Positions 14,439 to 22,159 of a stretch of DNA of 64,000 bases are shown here, one piece after another (within the stretch, counting starts at the first letter, position 1; the number at the start of each line of letters is the position of its first letter). The stretch lies in NCBI RefSeq assembly GCF_014650075.1, contig NZ_BMUG01000012.1, positions 1 to 64,000 on the forward strand. The letters run 5' to 3'. The DNA comes from Streptomyces microflavus. Lineage in GTDB: Bacteria > Actinomycetota > Actinomycetes > Streptomycetales > Streptomycetaceae. Made by a program: the position numbers and the translations under genes. The notes below the pieces were generated by a model. It worked only from the letters and a program-made list of their open reading frames with translations, did not search any database and was not told where the DNA came from.

Positions 14439-16193
14439 ATGCAGATCCACAAGTACGACACCGTCATCGTCGGCGCCGGCGGCGCCGGCATGCGCGCGGC
14501 CATCGAGTCGACCAAGCGCAGCCGTACCGCCGTGCTGACGAAGCTCTACCCCACCCGCTCCCACACGGGCGCCGCGCAGGGCGGCATGGCCGCCGCGCTG
14601 GCCAACGTGGAGGAGGACAACTGGGAGTGGCACACCTTCGACACGATCAAGGGCGGCGACTACCTGGTCGACCAGGACGCCGCCGAGATCCTCGCGAAGG
14701 AGGCCATCGACGCCGTCCTCGACCTGGAGAAGATGGGCCTGCCGTTCGGCCGCACTCCCGAGGGCAAGATCGACCAGCGCCGCTTCGGCGGTCACACCCG
14801 TAGCCATGGTGAGGCCCCGGTCCGTCGCGCCTGCTACTCGGGCGACCGCACCGGCCACATGATCCTCCAGACGCTGTACCAGAACTGCGTCAAGGAGGGC
14901 GTGGAGTTCTTCAACGAGTTCTACGTCCTGGACCAGCTGATCACCGAGGTCGACGGGGTCAAGAAGTCCGCCGGCGTCGTCGCGTTCGAGCTGGCGACCG
15001 GCGAGATCCACGTCTTCCAGGCGAAGTCGGTCATCTACGCCTCCGGCGGCACCGGCAAGTTCTTCAAGGTGACGTCCAACGCGCACACCCTGACCGGTGA
15101 CGGCCAGGCCGCCTGCTACCGGCGCGGCCTGCCGCTGGAGGACATGGAGTTCTTCCAGTTCCACCCGACGGGCATCTGGCGCATGGGCATCCTGCTGACG
15201 GAGGGCGCCCGCGGTGAGGGCGGCATCCTCCGCAACAAGGACGGCGAGCGCTTCATGGAGAAGTACGCGCCCGTCATGAAGGACCTCGCGTCCCGTGACG
15301 TCGTCTCCCGCTCCATCTACACGGAGATCCGTGAGGGCCGCGGCTGCGGTCCCGCCGGTGACCACGTCTACCTGGACCTCACCCACCTGCCGCCGGAGCA
15401 GCTGGACGCCAAGCTCCCGGACATCACCGAGTTCGCGCGGACGTACCTCGGCATCGAGCCCTACACGGACCCGATCCCGATCCAGCCGACCGCGCACTAC
15501 GCCATGGGCGGCATCCCGACCAACGTCGAGGGCGAGGTGCTGGCCGACAACACCACCGTCGTCCCGGGCCTGTACGCCGCCGGCGAGGTCGCCTGTGTCT
15601 CCGTGCACGGCGCCAACCGCCTGGGCACCAACTCGCTGCTCGACATCAACGTCTTCGGCAAGCGCTCCGGCATCGCCGCCGCCGAGTACGCGGTGAAGAA
15701 CGACTTCGTCGAGCTTCCCGAGAACCCGGCGCAGCTCGTCGCCGACCAGGTGGAGCGGCTGCGCAACTCCACCGGCACCGAGCGCGTCGCCACCCTGCGC
15801 ACGGAGCTCCAGGAGTGCATGGACGCCAATGTGATGGTGTTCCGCACCGAGCAGACGATCAAGACGGCGGTCGCCAAGATCGCCGAGCTGCGCGAGCGCT
15901 ACCTGAACGTGTCCATCCAGGACAAGGGCAAGCGGTTCAACACCGACCTGCTGGAGGCCATCGAGCTGGGCAACCTGCTCGACCTGGCCGAGGTCATGGC
16001 GGTCTCCGCGCTCGCCCGCAAGGAGTCCCGCGGCGGTCACTACCGTGAGGACTACCCCAACCGCGACGACGTCAACTTCATGCGCCACACCATGGCGTAC
16101 CGCGAGGTGGCCGCCGACGGCGCCGAGTCGATCCGGCTCGACTACAAGCCGGTCGTGACGACCCGCTACCAGCCGATGGAGCGTAAGTACTGA
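14439..16193 (+). CDS. sdhA: Succinate dehydrogenase flavoprotein subunit
   Basis: A 584-residue protein oxidising succinate to fumarate in the TCA cycle. The FAD dinucleotide-binding motif is VIVGAGGAGMRAAIE. The His that covalently carries FAD lies in RSHTGAAQGGMAAA. The substrate-binding segments FFQFHPTG and GANRLGTNSLLD are intact. The C-terminal domain ends in LDYKPVVTTRYQPMERKY. The ATG follows GAGG-type sequence 29 bases after sdhD. Its stop overlaps the sdhB start by one base (TGATG), so the two are translationally coupled. Confidence 0.98.
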   Translation: MQIHKYDTVIVGAGGAGMRAAIESTKRSRTAVLTKLYPTRSHTGAAQGGMAAALANVEEDNWEWHTFDTIKGGDYLVDQDAAEILAKEAIDAVLDLEKMGLPFGRTPEGKIDQRRFGGHTRSHGEAPVRRACYSGDRTGHMILQTLYQNCVKEGVEFFNEFYVLDQLITEVDGVKKSAGVVAFELATGEIHVFQAKSVIYASGGTGKFFKVTSNAHTLTGDGQAACYRRGLPLEDMEFFQFHPTGIWRMGILLTEGARGEGGILRNKDGERFMEKYAPVMKDLASRDVVSRSIYTEIREGRGCGPAGDHVYLDLTHLPPEQLDAKLPDITEFARTYLGIEPYTDPIPIQPTAHYAMGGIPTNVEGEVLADNTTVVPGLYAAGEVACVSVHGANRLGTNSLLDINVFGKRSGIAAAEYAVKNDFVELPENPAQLVADQVERLRNSTGTERVATLRTELQECMDANVMVFRTEQTIKTAVAKIAELRERYLNVSIQDKGKRFNTDLLEAIELGNLLDLAEVMAVSALARKESRGGHYREDYPNRDDVNFMRHTMAYREVAADGAESIRLDYKPVVTTRYQPMERKY

Positions 16194-16960
16194 TGGCTAC
16201 CCCGACCCTGGACAAGACCGACAAGGCCGAGGCCGGCTTCGCCGACTCTCCGTTCATCACGGCCACGTTCCGGATCCGCCGCTTCAACCCGGAGGTCTCC
16301 GACGAGGTTCAGTGGCAGGACTTCCAGATCGAGATCGACCCGAAGGAGCGTGTCCTCGACGCCCTTCACAAGATCAAGTGGGAGATCGACGGAACGCTGA
16401 CGTTCCGCCGTTCCTGCGCGCACGGCATCTGCGGCTCCGACGCGATGCGGATCAACGGCAAGAACAGGCTCGCCTGCAAGACGCTGATCAAGGACATCAA
16501 CCCGGACAAGCCGATCATGGTCGAGGCCATCAAGGGCCTCACGGTCCTCAAGGACCTCGTGGTCGACATGGACCCGTTCTTCCAGGCGTACCACGACGTC
16601 ATGCCCTTCCTCATCACCAAGGGGAACGAGCCGACCCGCGAGCGTCTGCAGTCCGCCGAGGAGCGCGAGCGGTTCGACGACACCACCAAGTGCATCCTGT
16701 GCGCCGCGTGCACGTCCTCGTGCCCGGTGTTCTGGAACGACGGCCAGTACTTCGGCCCGGCGGCGATCGTCAACGCGCACCGCTTCATCTTCGACTCGCG
16801 CGACGAGGGCGGCGAGCAGCGCCTTGAGATCCTCAACGACCGTGACGGCGTGTGGCGTTGCCGCACCACGTTCAACTGCACGGACGCCTGCCCCCGTGGC
16901 ATCGAGGTCACCAAGGCGATCCAGGAGGTGAAGCGCGCGCTCATCACGCGTCGCTTCTGA
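16193..16960 (+). CDS. sdhB: Succinate dehydrogenase iron-sulfur subunit
   Basis: A 255-residue protein with all three iron-sulfur clusters. The [2Fe-2S] ligands lie in RRSCAHGICGSDAM and the following AC. The [4Fe-4S] and [3Fe-4S] ligands lie in CILCAACTSSCPVF and FNCTDACPRGI. It carries electrons from SdhA to the membrane quinone site. It ends the sdhCDAB operon and is followed by a strong hairpin. Confidence 0.98.
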   Translation: MATPTLDKTDKAEAGFADSPFITATFRIRRFNPEVSDEVQWQDFQIEIDPKERVLDALHKIKWEIDGTLTFRRSCAHGICGSDAMRINGKNRLACKTLIKDINPDKPIMVEAIKGLTVLKDLVVDMDPFFQAYHDVMPFLITKGNEPTRERLQSAEERERFDDTTKCILCAACTSSCPVFWNDGQYFGPAAIVNAHRFIFDSRDEGGEQRLEILNDRDGVWRCRTTFNCTDACPRGIEVTKAIQEVKRALITRRF

Positions 16961-16989
16961 CCCCTCCCGGGTCCGCCCGGCACCTTCGC

Positions 16990-17034
16990 AGGCCCCGCCC
17001 GCCCCGGTCATCACGACCGGGGCGGGCGGGGCCT
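16990..17034. terminator. 20-bp perfect stem terminator of the sdh operon
   Basis: Bases 16990-17009 are exactly complementary to 17015-17034 around a five-base loop (ATCAC). The stem is very GC-rich and 29 bases beyond the sdhB stop. This should end sdhCDAB transcription. Confidence 0.88.
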
Positions 17035-17105
17035 GTTGCTGCGCCCGGCCGGTGCGGGCGGTACGGTCGTGCGGAGCTGAAGACGCACAGAGAACGGGGA
17101 TCCCC

Positions 17106-17717
17106 ATGAGCGAGCCGAATCCGTCACCGGGCGACGCCTACAAGTGGGGTCCTCCCCAGCAGCCCGGCCACCCGCCGACGATGGCCGACGGGCAGGGCTA
17201 CGGACAGGCTTACGGGTACCCGGCGCCGGGTGCCACGCCCGCGTACGGCTATCCGCAGCCGCTGCCCGAGTCGGCGACGCAGCCCGGCCCCGGTTACGGC
17301 TACCCGAACCCGGCGCAGCCGACGATGCCCGGCCAGTACCTCCCCGTACCGCAGGGCGTGCCCGGTCAGGGCGGGGTCCCGGTGCTGTCGATCGGTGACA
17401 TCACCGTCATGAGCGACGCGATCGTCACCCCGTCCGGGACGATGCCGCTGCGGGGCGCGGTCTGGACGGCGACGGACATGTCGCGCACCGAGGAGAAGAT
17501 CCCGGCGCACGCGATCGTGCTGGCGATCATCTTCGCGCTGTTCTGCCTGATCGGCCTGCTGTTCCTGCTGATGAAGGAGAAGCGGACCGTCGGGTTCGTC
17601 CAGGTCACGGTCACCAGCGGCGGCCGGCACCATGCCACCATGATCCCGGCGATGGGCCCGCACACCTTCCCCGGCGTCATGGGCCAGCTCAACCAGGCCC
17701 GCTCGATGAGCGCCTGA
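17106..17717 (+). CDS. Pro/Gly/Tyr-rich single-pass membrane protein, function unknown
   Basis: A 203-residue protein. The first ~90 residues are low complexity with repeated YGYP-type units (YGQAYGYP, AYGYPQP, GYGYPNP). Around residues 95-130 a folded strand-rich segment begins VLSIGDITVMSDAIVTPSGT. A single transmembrane helix, IVLAIIFALFCLIGLLFLLM, follows at about 140-160, with a C-terminal tail of about 45 residues. No catalytic motif is recognised. The start at 17106 excludes a spurious upstream frame. It is followed closely by the next hypothetical gene and may be co-transcribed with it. Confidence 0.82.
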   Translation: MSEPNPSPGDAYKWGPPQQPGHPPTMADGQGYGQAYGYPAPGATPAYGYPQPLPESATQPGPGYGYPNPAQPTMPGQYLPVPQGVPGQGGVPVLSIGDITVMSDAIVTPSGTMPLRGAVWTATDMSRTEEKIPAHAIVLAIIFALFCLIGLLFLLMKEKRTVGFVQVTVTSGGRHHATMIPAMGPHTFPGVMGQLNQARSMSA

Positions 17718-17733
17718 GCTCCGGGCCGCGGCC

Positions 17734-18561
17734 ATGGCACGTTTCGAGCACACGGTCACCGTCGCCGCCCTGGACCGTCACTGGTTCGAGGAGGCCGCCG
17801 GGGCCGTGGTGGACCTCTTCGAGGGATCCCGGGAGCAGGGCGGCGCGATCCTGCTGCCCGACGGGCGCCCGATACACGGCCTCCGGCTGCTGAAGGGGCG
17901 TCACCTGCAGCCGGGGGCGCAGTACGGGGATGCCCCCGAGGAGAACGGGAAGCCCGGGGCTCCGGGCGCCCCGGTGGCGTCCGGCCCGACGGGCGCCCCG
18001 GTGGTGCAGGAGGCCACCGTCCTGCGGGAGTGGCGGCCCTCCCGCACCGTCGAGGTGGAGAGCCTCATGGCGGAGGAGTCCCTGTCCGTACGGGTGGGGG
18101 TGCGGCTGCGCGAGCCCCGGACCCCCAGGGCGCTGGAGGTGTCCCTCGACGGGCACAACCCGAAGGGCGGTTCGCTGTACCGCTTCTCGGGCCGCGCCAG
18201 AGCCGACCTGCACGCCTGGTGGGCGGCGCTGGACCGGCCCTCCTCGGCGCCACCGGCCGCCCGGGCCCCCGTCGTCGGCAGGGCGGTGCACCGGCTGGCC
18301 AAGGCCCGTCTCACGGTGACTCCGCGCCCGGCCGATGACGGCTCCTGGCAGGTCTCCGTCGTGCTGAGCGTGCGCGGGCGGTGGCTGCTGCGGCCGGTCG
18401 CGGCGTTGGCGCTGGTCTTCGTCCGGAAGCCCGTCGAGCGAGGGTTCCGGGAGGGCGTGGACAGCGCGGCCGAGGAGTGGGCCGAGATGCTGGCGGAGCT
18501 GCCGTCGCTGCACGGTGAGGCGCTGCGCGCACAGATCGCGGACGAGCTGACCGCTCCCTGA
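17734..18561 (+). CDS. Hypothetical protein
   Basis: A 275-residue protein beginning MARFEHTVTVAALD. It has no signal peptide. A hydrophobic helix is possible near RWLLRPVAALALVFV (about 218-232). The protein contains a proline/glycine-rich insert (about 70-90). I do not recognise a domain. It lies 16 bases after the preceding membrane-protein gene, so the two probably form a unit. The stop is followed after ten bases by a 40-bp perfect palindrome that may serve as its terminator as well as the next operon's operator. Confidence 0.75.
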   Translation: MARFEHTVTVAALDRHWFEEAAGAVVDLFEGSREQGGAILLPDGRPIHGLRLLKGRHLQPGAQYGDAPEENGKPGAPGAPVASGPTGAPVVQEATVLREWRPSRTVEVESLMAEESLSVRVGVRLREPRTPRALEVSLDGHNPKGGSLYRFSGRARADLHAWWAALDRPSSAPPAARAPVVGRAVHRLAKARLTVTPRPADDGSWQVSVVLSVRGRWLLRPVAALALVFVRKPVERGFREGVDSAAEEWAEMLAELPSLHGEALRAQIADELTAP

Positions 18562-18570
18562 TCACCTACC

Positions 18571-18610
18571 TGTAGACCCCTTCTTGAACATGTTCAAGAA
18601 GGGGTCTACA
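18571..18610. promoter_or_regulatory. 40-bp perfect palindrome containing operator 1 (TTGAACATGTTCAA)
   Basis: Bases 18571-18590 are exactly complementary to 18591-18610. The centre is TTGAACATGTTCAA (18584-18597), which matches the second palindrome downstream in its TTGAAC-N2-GTTCAA form. It overlaps a promoter -35 element, so a bound repressor would block RNA polymerase. As RNA it would also form a terminator-like hairpin for the preceding gene. Confidence 0.75.
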
Positions 18611-18612
18611 GT
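18584..18612 (+). promoter_or_regulatory. Predicted promoter of the membrane protein-DCC-TetR operon
   Basis: TTGAAC (18584-18589) and TACAGT (18607-18612) are separated by 17 bases, a good housekeeping sigma-factor match. Transcription would start near 18619, between the two operator palindromes. Confidence 0.6.
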
Positions 18613-18628
18613 CATGCCCAAGAGCAGT

Positions 18629-18644
18629 TTTGAACGCGTTCAAA
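18629..18644. promoter_or_regulatory. Operator 2, 16-bp palindrome TTTGAACGCGTTCAAA
   Basis: This perfect palindrome shares the TTGAAC-N2-GTTCAA pattern with operator 1. The two centres are 46 bp apart. Its right end runs into the AAAGGAGG ribosome-binding site of the gene at 18657. It is the likely second site of the TetR regulator encoded at the end of the operon. Confidence 0.7.
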
Positions 18645-18656
18645 GGAGGGTGGGGC

Positions 18657-19097
18657 ATGGACCTCACTGTTGTCGCGTACGTCGTCTACCTGCTGATCAG
18701 CGTGGCGCTCACCGTCTGGGTCGCCCGCACGCTCAGCCGTAACGGGCGGGTCTTCCTCGCCGACGTACTGCACGGGAACGAGAAGCTCGCCGAAGCCGTC
18801 AACCACCTGCTGGTGGTGGGCTTCTACCTGGTCAACCTCGGGTTCGTCACGCTCTACCTCAAGAACTCCGACGGGGTGGCCAACGCCCGGGAGCTCTTCG
18901 AGGCGCTCTCGGTGAAGGTGGGCGTGGTCCTGCTGGTGCTCGGCGTCATGCACCTGGTCAACGTCTATGTGCTCAGCCGCATCCGCCGCCGCAGCGCACT
19001 GGAGCGCGAGCAGACCCCGCCCGTACCGCCGCAGGGCTGGACGCCGCCGGGGACCCAGGGCCCGTGGTCGGCCCCCGCGCCCGCGCCCGGGCAGTGA
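18657..19097 (+). CDS. Small integral membrane protein of a TetR-controlled operon
   Basis: A 146-residue protein with three transmembrane helices: VVAYVVYLLISVALTVWVA, LLVVGFYLVNLGFVTLYL and VGVVLLVLGVMHLVNVYVL. A Pro-rich cytoplasmic-type tail follows. The function is unknown. The ATG is preceded by AAAGGAGGG, and a TTG at 18630 inside the operator was rejected. Its last bases (GTGA) overlap the start of the next gene by four bases. A link to membrane redox is conceivable because of the DCC-family neighbour, but this is inference. Confidence 0.82.
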   Translation: MDLTVVAYVVYLLISVALTVWVARTLSRNGRVFLADVLHGNEKLAEAVNHLLVVGFYLVNLGFVTLYLKNSDGVANARELFEALSVKVGVVLLVLGVMHLVNVYVLSRIRRRSALEREQTPPVPPQGWTPPGTQGPWSAPAPAPGQ

Positions 19098-19525
19098 GTC
19101 CGGTGACCGCGAACGCCCCCGTCCGCCGGCTCACCGTGCTCTACGACGCGCAGTGCCCGCTCTGCACCCACCTGAGGCACTGGCTCCAGCGGCAGCGCCA
19201 GCTCGTCCCGCTGGACCTCGTACCGGCCGGATCGGCGGAGGCGCGGCGGCGGTTCCCGGAGCTGGACCCCGCCTCCACGTACGAGGAGATCACCGTGGTC
19301 GGCGACCTGGGGCAGGTCTACCGGGGGACGTCCGCGTGGATCGTCTGCCTGTGGGCGCTGGCGAAGTACCGCTCGAAGGCCCACTGGCTGACCACTCCGG
19401 CGGGGGCGCCCTTCGCCCGGGGGACCGTGCTCGCGGCGGCGAAGTACCGCTCGGTGACGGCGGCGCGGTGCGGGCCGGGGCAGGCGTGCACCGTGCCGCC
19501 GGGAGGACAGTGGGCTCCCCGCTAA
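19094..19525 (+). CDS. DCC-family (DUF393) thiol-disulfide oxidoreductase-like protein
   Basis: A 143-residue protein starting at the GTG that overlaps the previous stop (GTGA). The N-terminal motif VLYDAQCPLCTHL holds the paired cysteines of the DUF393/DCC family, within a thioredoxin-like strand order. Members are predicted thiol-disulfide oxidoreductases, and substrates are mostly unknown. It is coupled to the small membrane protein before it and lies ten bases before the TetR gene. Confidence 0.86.
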   Translation: MSPVTANAPVRRLTVLYDAQCPLCTHLRHWLQRQRQLVPLDLVPAGSAEARRRFPELDPASTYEEITVVGDLGQVYRGTSAWIVCLWALAKYRSKAHWLTTPAGAPFARGTVLAAAKYRSVTAARCGPGQACTVPPGGQWAPR

Positions 19526-19534
19526 CCTGGGGCC

Positions 19535-20287
19535 GTGGTGAAGGAAGAGAAGAACGTGCAGGAGAACGGGGCTGCGAAGCCCGCCAAGGCCGGCAAGGCA
19601 GCGAAGAGCGAGCAGACCCGCACGCTGATTCTCGAAACGGCGCTCCGGCTCTTCGCCGAGCGGGGGTACGACCGGACGACGATGCGGGCGATCGCGCAGG
19701 AGGCGGGCGTCTCCGTCGGGAACGCCTACTACTACTTCTCCTCCAAGGAACACCTGGTCCAGGGGTTCTACGACCGTATCGCCGGCGAGCACGCGGCGGC
19801 GGTACGGCCCGTCCTGGCGGACCGGCCGGAGCTGGCCGACCGGATCCGGGGGGTGCTGCTGATCTGGCTGGACGTGGCGGAGCCGTACCACCGGTTCGCC
19901 GCCCAGTTCTTCAAGAACGCGGCCGACCCGGAGAGTCCGCTCTCCCCGTTCTCCGACGAGTCGGTGGCGGCCCGCGAGGCGGCGATCTCCATCCACCGGG
20001 AGACCCTCGCCGGTTCGGACACCAAGAGCGATCCCGAACTGGCACCGCTGCTGCCCGAGTTGCTCTGGCTGATGCAGATGGGTCTGGTGCTGTTCTGGGT
20101 GTACGACCGCTCACCGGGCGCGGAGCGCAGCCGGCGGCTCGTCGAGCGCACCGCGCCGATCGCCGCACGGGCGATCGCGCTCTCCCGGTTCCGGGTGCTG
20201 CGCCCGCTCGTACGGCAGGTTCACGCGCTGCTGGTGGAGTTCATGCCGGGCCCGGCGGCCGGGAGCGGGCCCCGGGCGGCCGGCTGA
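19535..20287 (+). CDS. TetR-family transcriptional regulator
   Basis: A 250-residue protein. After a Lys/Ala-rich leader of about 28 residues comes the TetR DNA-binding domain: TRTLILETALRLFAERGYDRTTMRAIAQ, then EAGVSVGNAYYYFSSKEHLV. The C-terminal ligand-binding domain is all helical. The start is a GTG, and the adjacent in-frame GTG cannot be excluded. As last gene of the operon it probably autoregulates through the two TTGAACNNGTTCAA sites upstream of 18657. The inducer is unknown. Confidence 0.92.
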   Translation: MVKEEKNVQENGAAKPAKAGKAAKSEQTRTLILETALRLFAERGYDRTTMRAIAQEAGVSVGNAYYYFSSKEHLVQGFYDRIAGEHAAAVRPVLADRPELADRIRGVLLIWLDVAEPYHRFAAQFFKNAADPESPLSPFSDESVAAREAAISIHRETLAGSDTKSDPELAPLLPELLWLMQMGLVLFWVYDRSPGAERSRRLVERTAPIAARAIALSRFRVLRPLVRQVHALLVEFMPGPAAGSGPRAAG

Positions 20288-20295
20288 CCGGCCGT

Positions 20296-20318
20296 GTCCC
20301 GGCCCGGGAGGCCGGGAC
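20296..20318. terminator. Short hairpin between convergent TetR and SBP genes
   Basis: GTCCCGGCC (20296-20304) pairs perfectly with GGCCGGGAC (20310-20318). It lies in the 40-base gap between two convergent stops and may act in both directions. Confidence 0.6.
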
Positions 20319-20327
20319 GTCGGCCCG

Positions 20328-21881
20328 TCAGATCCAGCTGAGTTCCCACAGGCGCCAGAAGCCGGTGCCGTCGGAGAGGTACTGGGACCCGGCGACGTCC
20401 GTCTTGGCGACGACGTAGTCCTTCTTCTGCCAGAGCGGCAGCAGCGGTACGTCCTCGCCGACCAGCTTCTGCATCTCCTTGAAGTCGTTGGAGGTCCGGC
20501 CGCGGTCGCTGAACTGCTGCGTGGCGGCGATCAGCTGGTCCATCTTCTTGCTGGAGTAGCCGCTGTGCAGGACGTTGCCGGTGCCGACGAGCGGCTGGCT
20601 GAAGGTGTCGGGGTCCGGGAAGTCGGGGAACCAGCCGACGGTGTACATGTCGTACTCACCGGCCGCGTAGCCCTTCTGGTACCGCGTCCACTCCACGGCC
20701 TTGACCGAGACCTTGAACAGCCCGTCCTTCTCCAGCTGGCGCCGCAGCTCGGCGGTCTCCTTGGTGTACATGTCGCCCTCGCGGTAGGCGAAGTTGACGG
20801 CGACCGGAGTCTCCACGCCGGCCTGCTGGAGCAGCTGCTTGGCGCGCTTGGGGTCGGACGTGGGGTAGGCGTCGAAGAAGGAGGTGCTGTGCCCGATGTA
20901 ACCGGTGGGGATCAGCGAGTACAGCGGCTCGACCGTGCCCTGGTAGACCTTGCTGACCAGCGGGCCCCGGTCCAGGAGCGCGGCGACGGCCTGGCGGACC
21001 TTCTTCTTGCCGAACGGCGAGTTCTCGCGGGTGTTGAAGATGATGTTGCGGATCTCGGCGCTGGCCGCCTCGGTCACCCGCAGCTCCGGGTCGCCCTCGT
21101 CCAGCTCGGCGAGCTTGGAGGCGGGCAGCTGGCGGTGGGCGATGTCGACCTCGCCGCTGTTCCAGGCGGTCAGCAGGTCCTCGGACGCCTTGAAGTAGCG
21201 GATGTCGACCGCTTCACCGATCTTCTTGAGCGCGCCCTTGTACTTGAGGTTCGGCACCAGCTCGGCGCGGGCGTCCGGCTCGTAGGACTTGAGGACGTAC
21301 GGGCCGGAGCCGTCGACCTGGTTGCCCTTGCGGAGCTCGTCCTTGGGGTACTTGGTCGAGTCGACGATCGCCGCGGCGCCGGTGGCGAGCTTCTGCGGGA
21401 AGGTCGCGTCCTTGCCGGAGAGGTTGAACGTGATCGTGCGGCCCTCGGTGGAGACCGTGTCGAGCGTGGGGAAGAGACCCGCGGGGCCGACGTCCGACTT
21501 GATCGCGAAGATCCGGTCGAAGGAGTACTTGACGTCCTTGGCGGTGATCTTCCGGCCGTTGGAGAAGGTCAGGTCGTCACGGAGCTTGCACTGGTACGTC
21601 TGGAGCTTCTGCCCGACGAACGCGCAGCTCTCCGCGGCGTCCGGCTCCGGCACGATCGCCCCGGGCTTGAAGGTCATCAGCGACTGGTAGATGTTGCTGT
21701 AGATCGCCCAGGAGCCCGCGTCGTACGCACCGGCCGGGTCCAGGGAGGTGACGATGTCCGATGTCCCGACAGTGATCGCGTCGGTCTTCGCCTCCCCCGT
21801 CGGGAGCAGTTGCCAGGCGCCGACGCCTGCGATGACCAAAACCGCGAAAATCGCGAGAATCCGTACCCGGACCGACCGCAT
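20328..21881 (-). CDS. Family 5 extracellular solute-binding protein (peptide/nickel ABC type)
   Basis: A 517-residue protein with an N-terminal hydrophobic segment ILAIFAVLVIAGVGAWQLL. The typical family-5 body has ITVGTSDIVTSLDPAGAYDAG, LKFSNGRKITAKDVKYSFDR-like sequence and GSGPYVLKSYEPD. These proteins bind peptides or similar ligands outside the membrane for ABC import. No Cys follows the hydrophobic segment, so it lacks the usual lipobox and may stay tethered by an uncleaved helix. No permease or ATPase genes adjoin it. The ATG at 21881 follows GGGAGAG. Confidence 0.9.
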   Translation of the reverse strand: MRSVRVRILAIFAVLVIAGVGAWQLLPTGEAKTDAITVGTSDIVTSLDPAGAYDAGSWAIYSNIYQSLMTFKPGAIVPEPDAAESCAFVGQKLQTYQCKLRDDLTFSNGRKITAKDVKYSFDRIFAIKSDVGPAGLFPTLDTVSTEGRTITFNLSGKDATFPQKLATGAAAIVDSTKYPKDELRKGNQVDGSGPYVLKSYEPDARAELVPNLKYKGALKKIGEAVDIRYFKASEDLLTAWNSGEVDIAHRQLPASKLAELDEGDPELRVTEAASAEIRNIIFNTRENSPFGKKKVRQAVAALLDRGPLVSKVYQGTVEPLYSLIPTGYIGHSTSFFDAYPTSDPKRAKQLLQQAGVETPVAVNFAYREGDMYTKETAELRRQLEKDGLFKVSVKAVEWTRYQKGYAAGEYDMYTVGWFPDFPDPDTFSQPLVGTGNVLHSGYSSKKMDQLIAATQQFSDRGRTSNDFKEMQKLVGEDVPLLPLWQKKDYVVAKTDVAGSQYLSDGTGFWRLWELSWI

Positions 21882-22013
21882 TGCCGTGCTCTCCCTTACC
21901 AGCCCCACTACGGCAGTTGCGCTCAGACACGCATACCGCCGCACGTTCGCGCTTACCCAATCACACGATTTTCACATCTGGAAGAGTAAATGGGGCGCTC
22001 ACAGCCTTTTGTT

Positions 22014-22037
22014 GGACACGTTCGACGCAGCGTGTCC
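22014..22037. repeat. 7-bp inverted repeat in an AT-richer intergenic stretch
   Basis: GGACACG (22014-22020) and CGTGTCC (22031-22037) flank ten bases. They lie in the 278-base region between the metallophosphoesterase end and the solute-binding protein start. This may be an operator or weak terminator; nothing decides between them. Confidence 0.3.
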
Positions 22038-22159
22038 GAAAAGGCCGTTTCCCGCCTCCGACCTGCGGTTTTCCGTAGCGGAGCGTGACCTTACGGTGCA
22101 GTTTTGTTGAAGATCGCATGATCGCAACCGCAACGCATCCGGAGGCGGGAGGGCGGTTT

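Noticed and set aside
18584-18644. The TTGAAC..GTTCAA palindromes as LexA boxes
   Set aside because: Actinobacterial LexA sites have four bases between GAAC and GTTC; these have two. A TetR gene in the same operon is a better partner.
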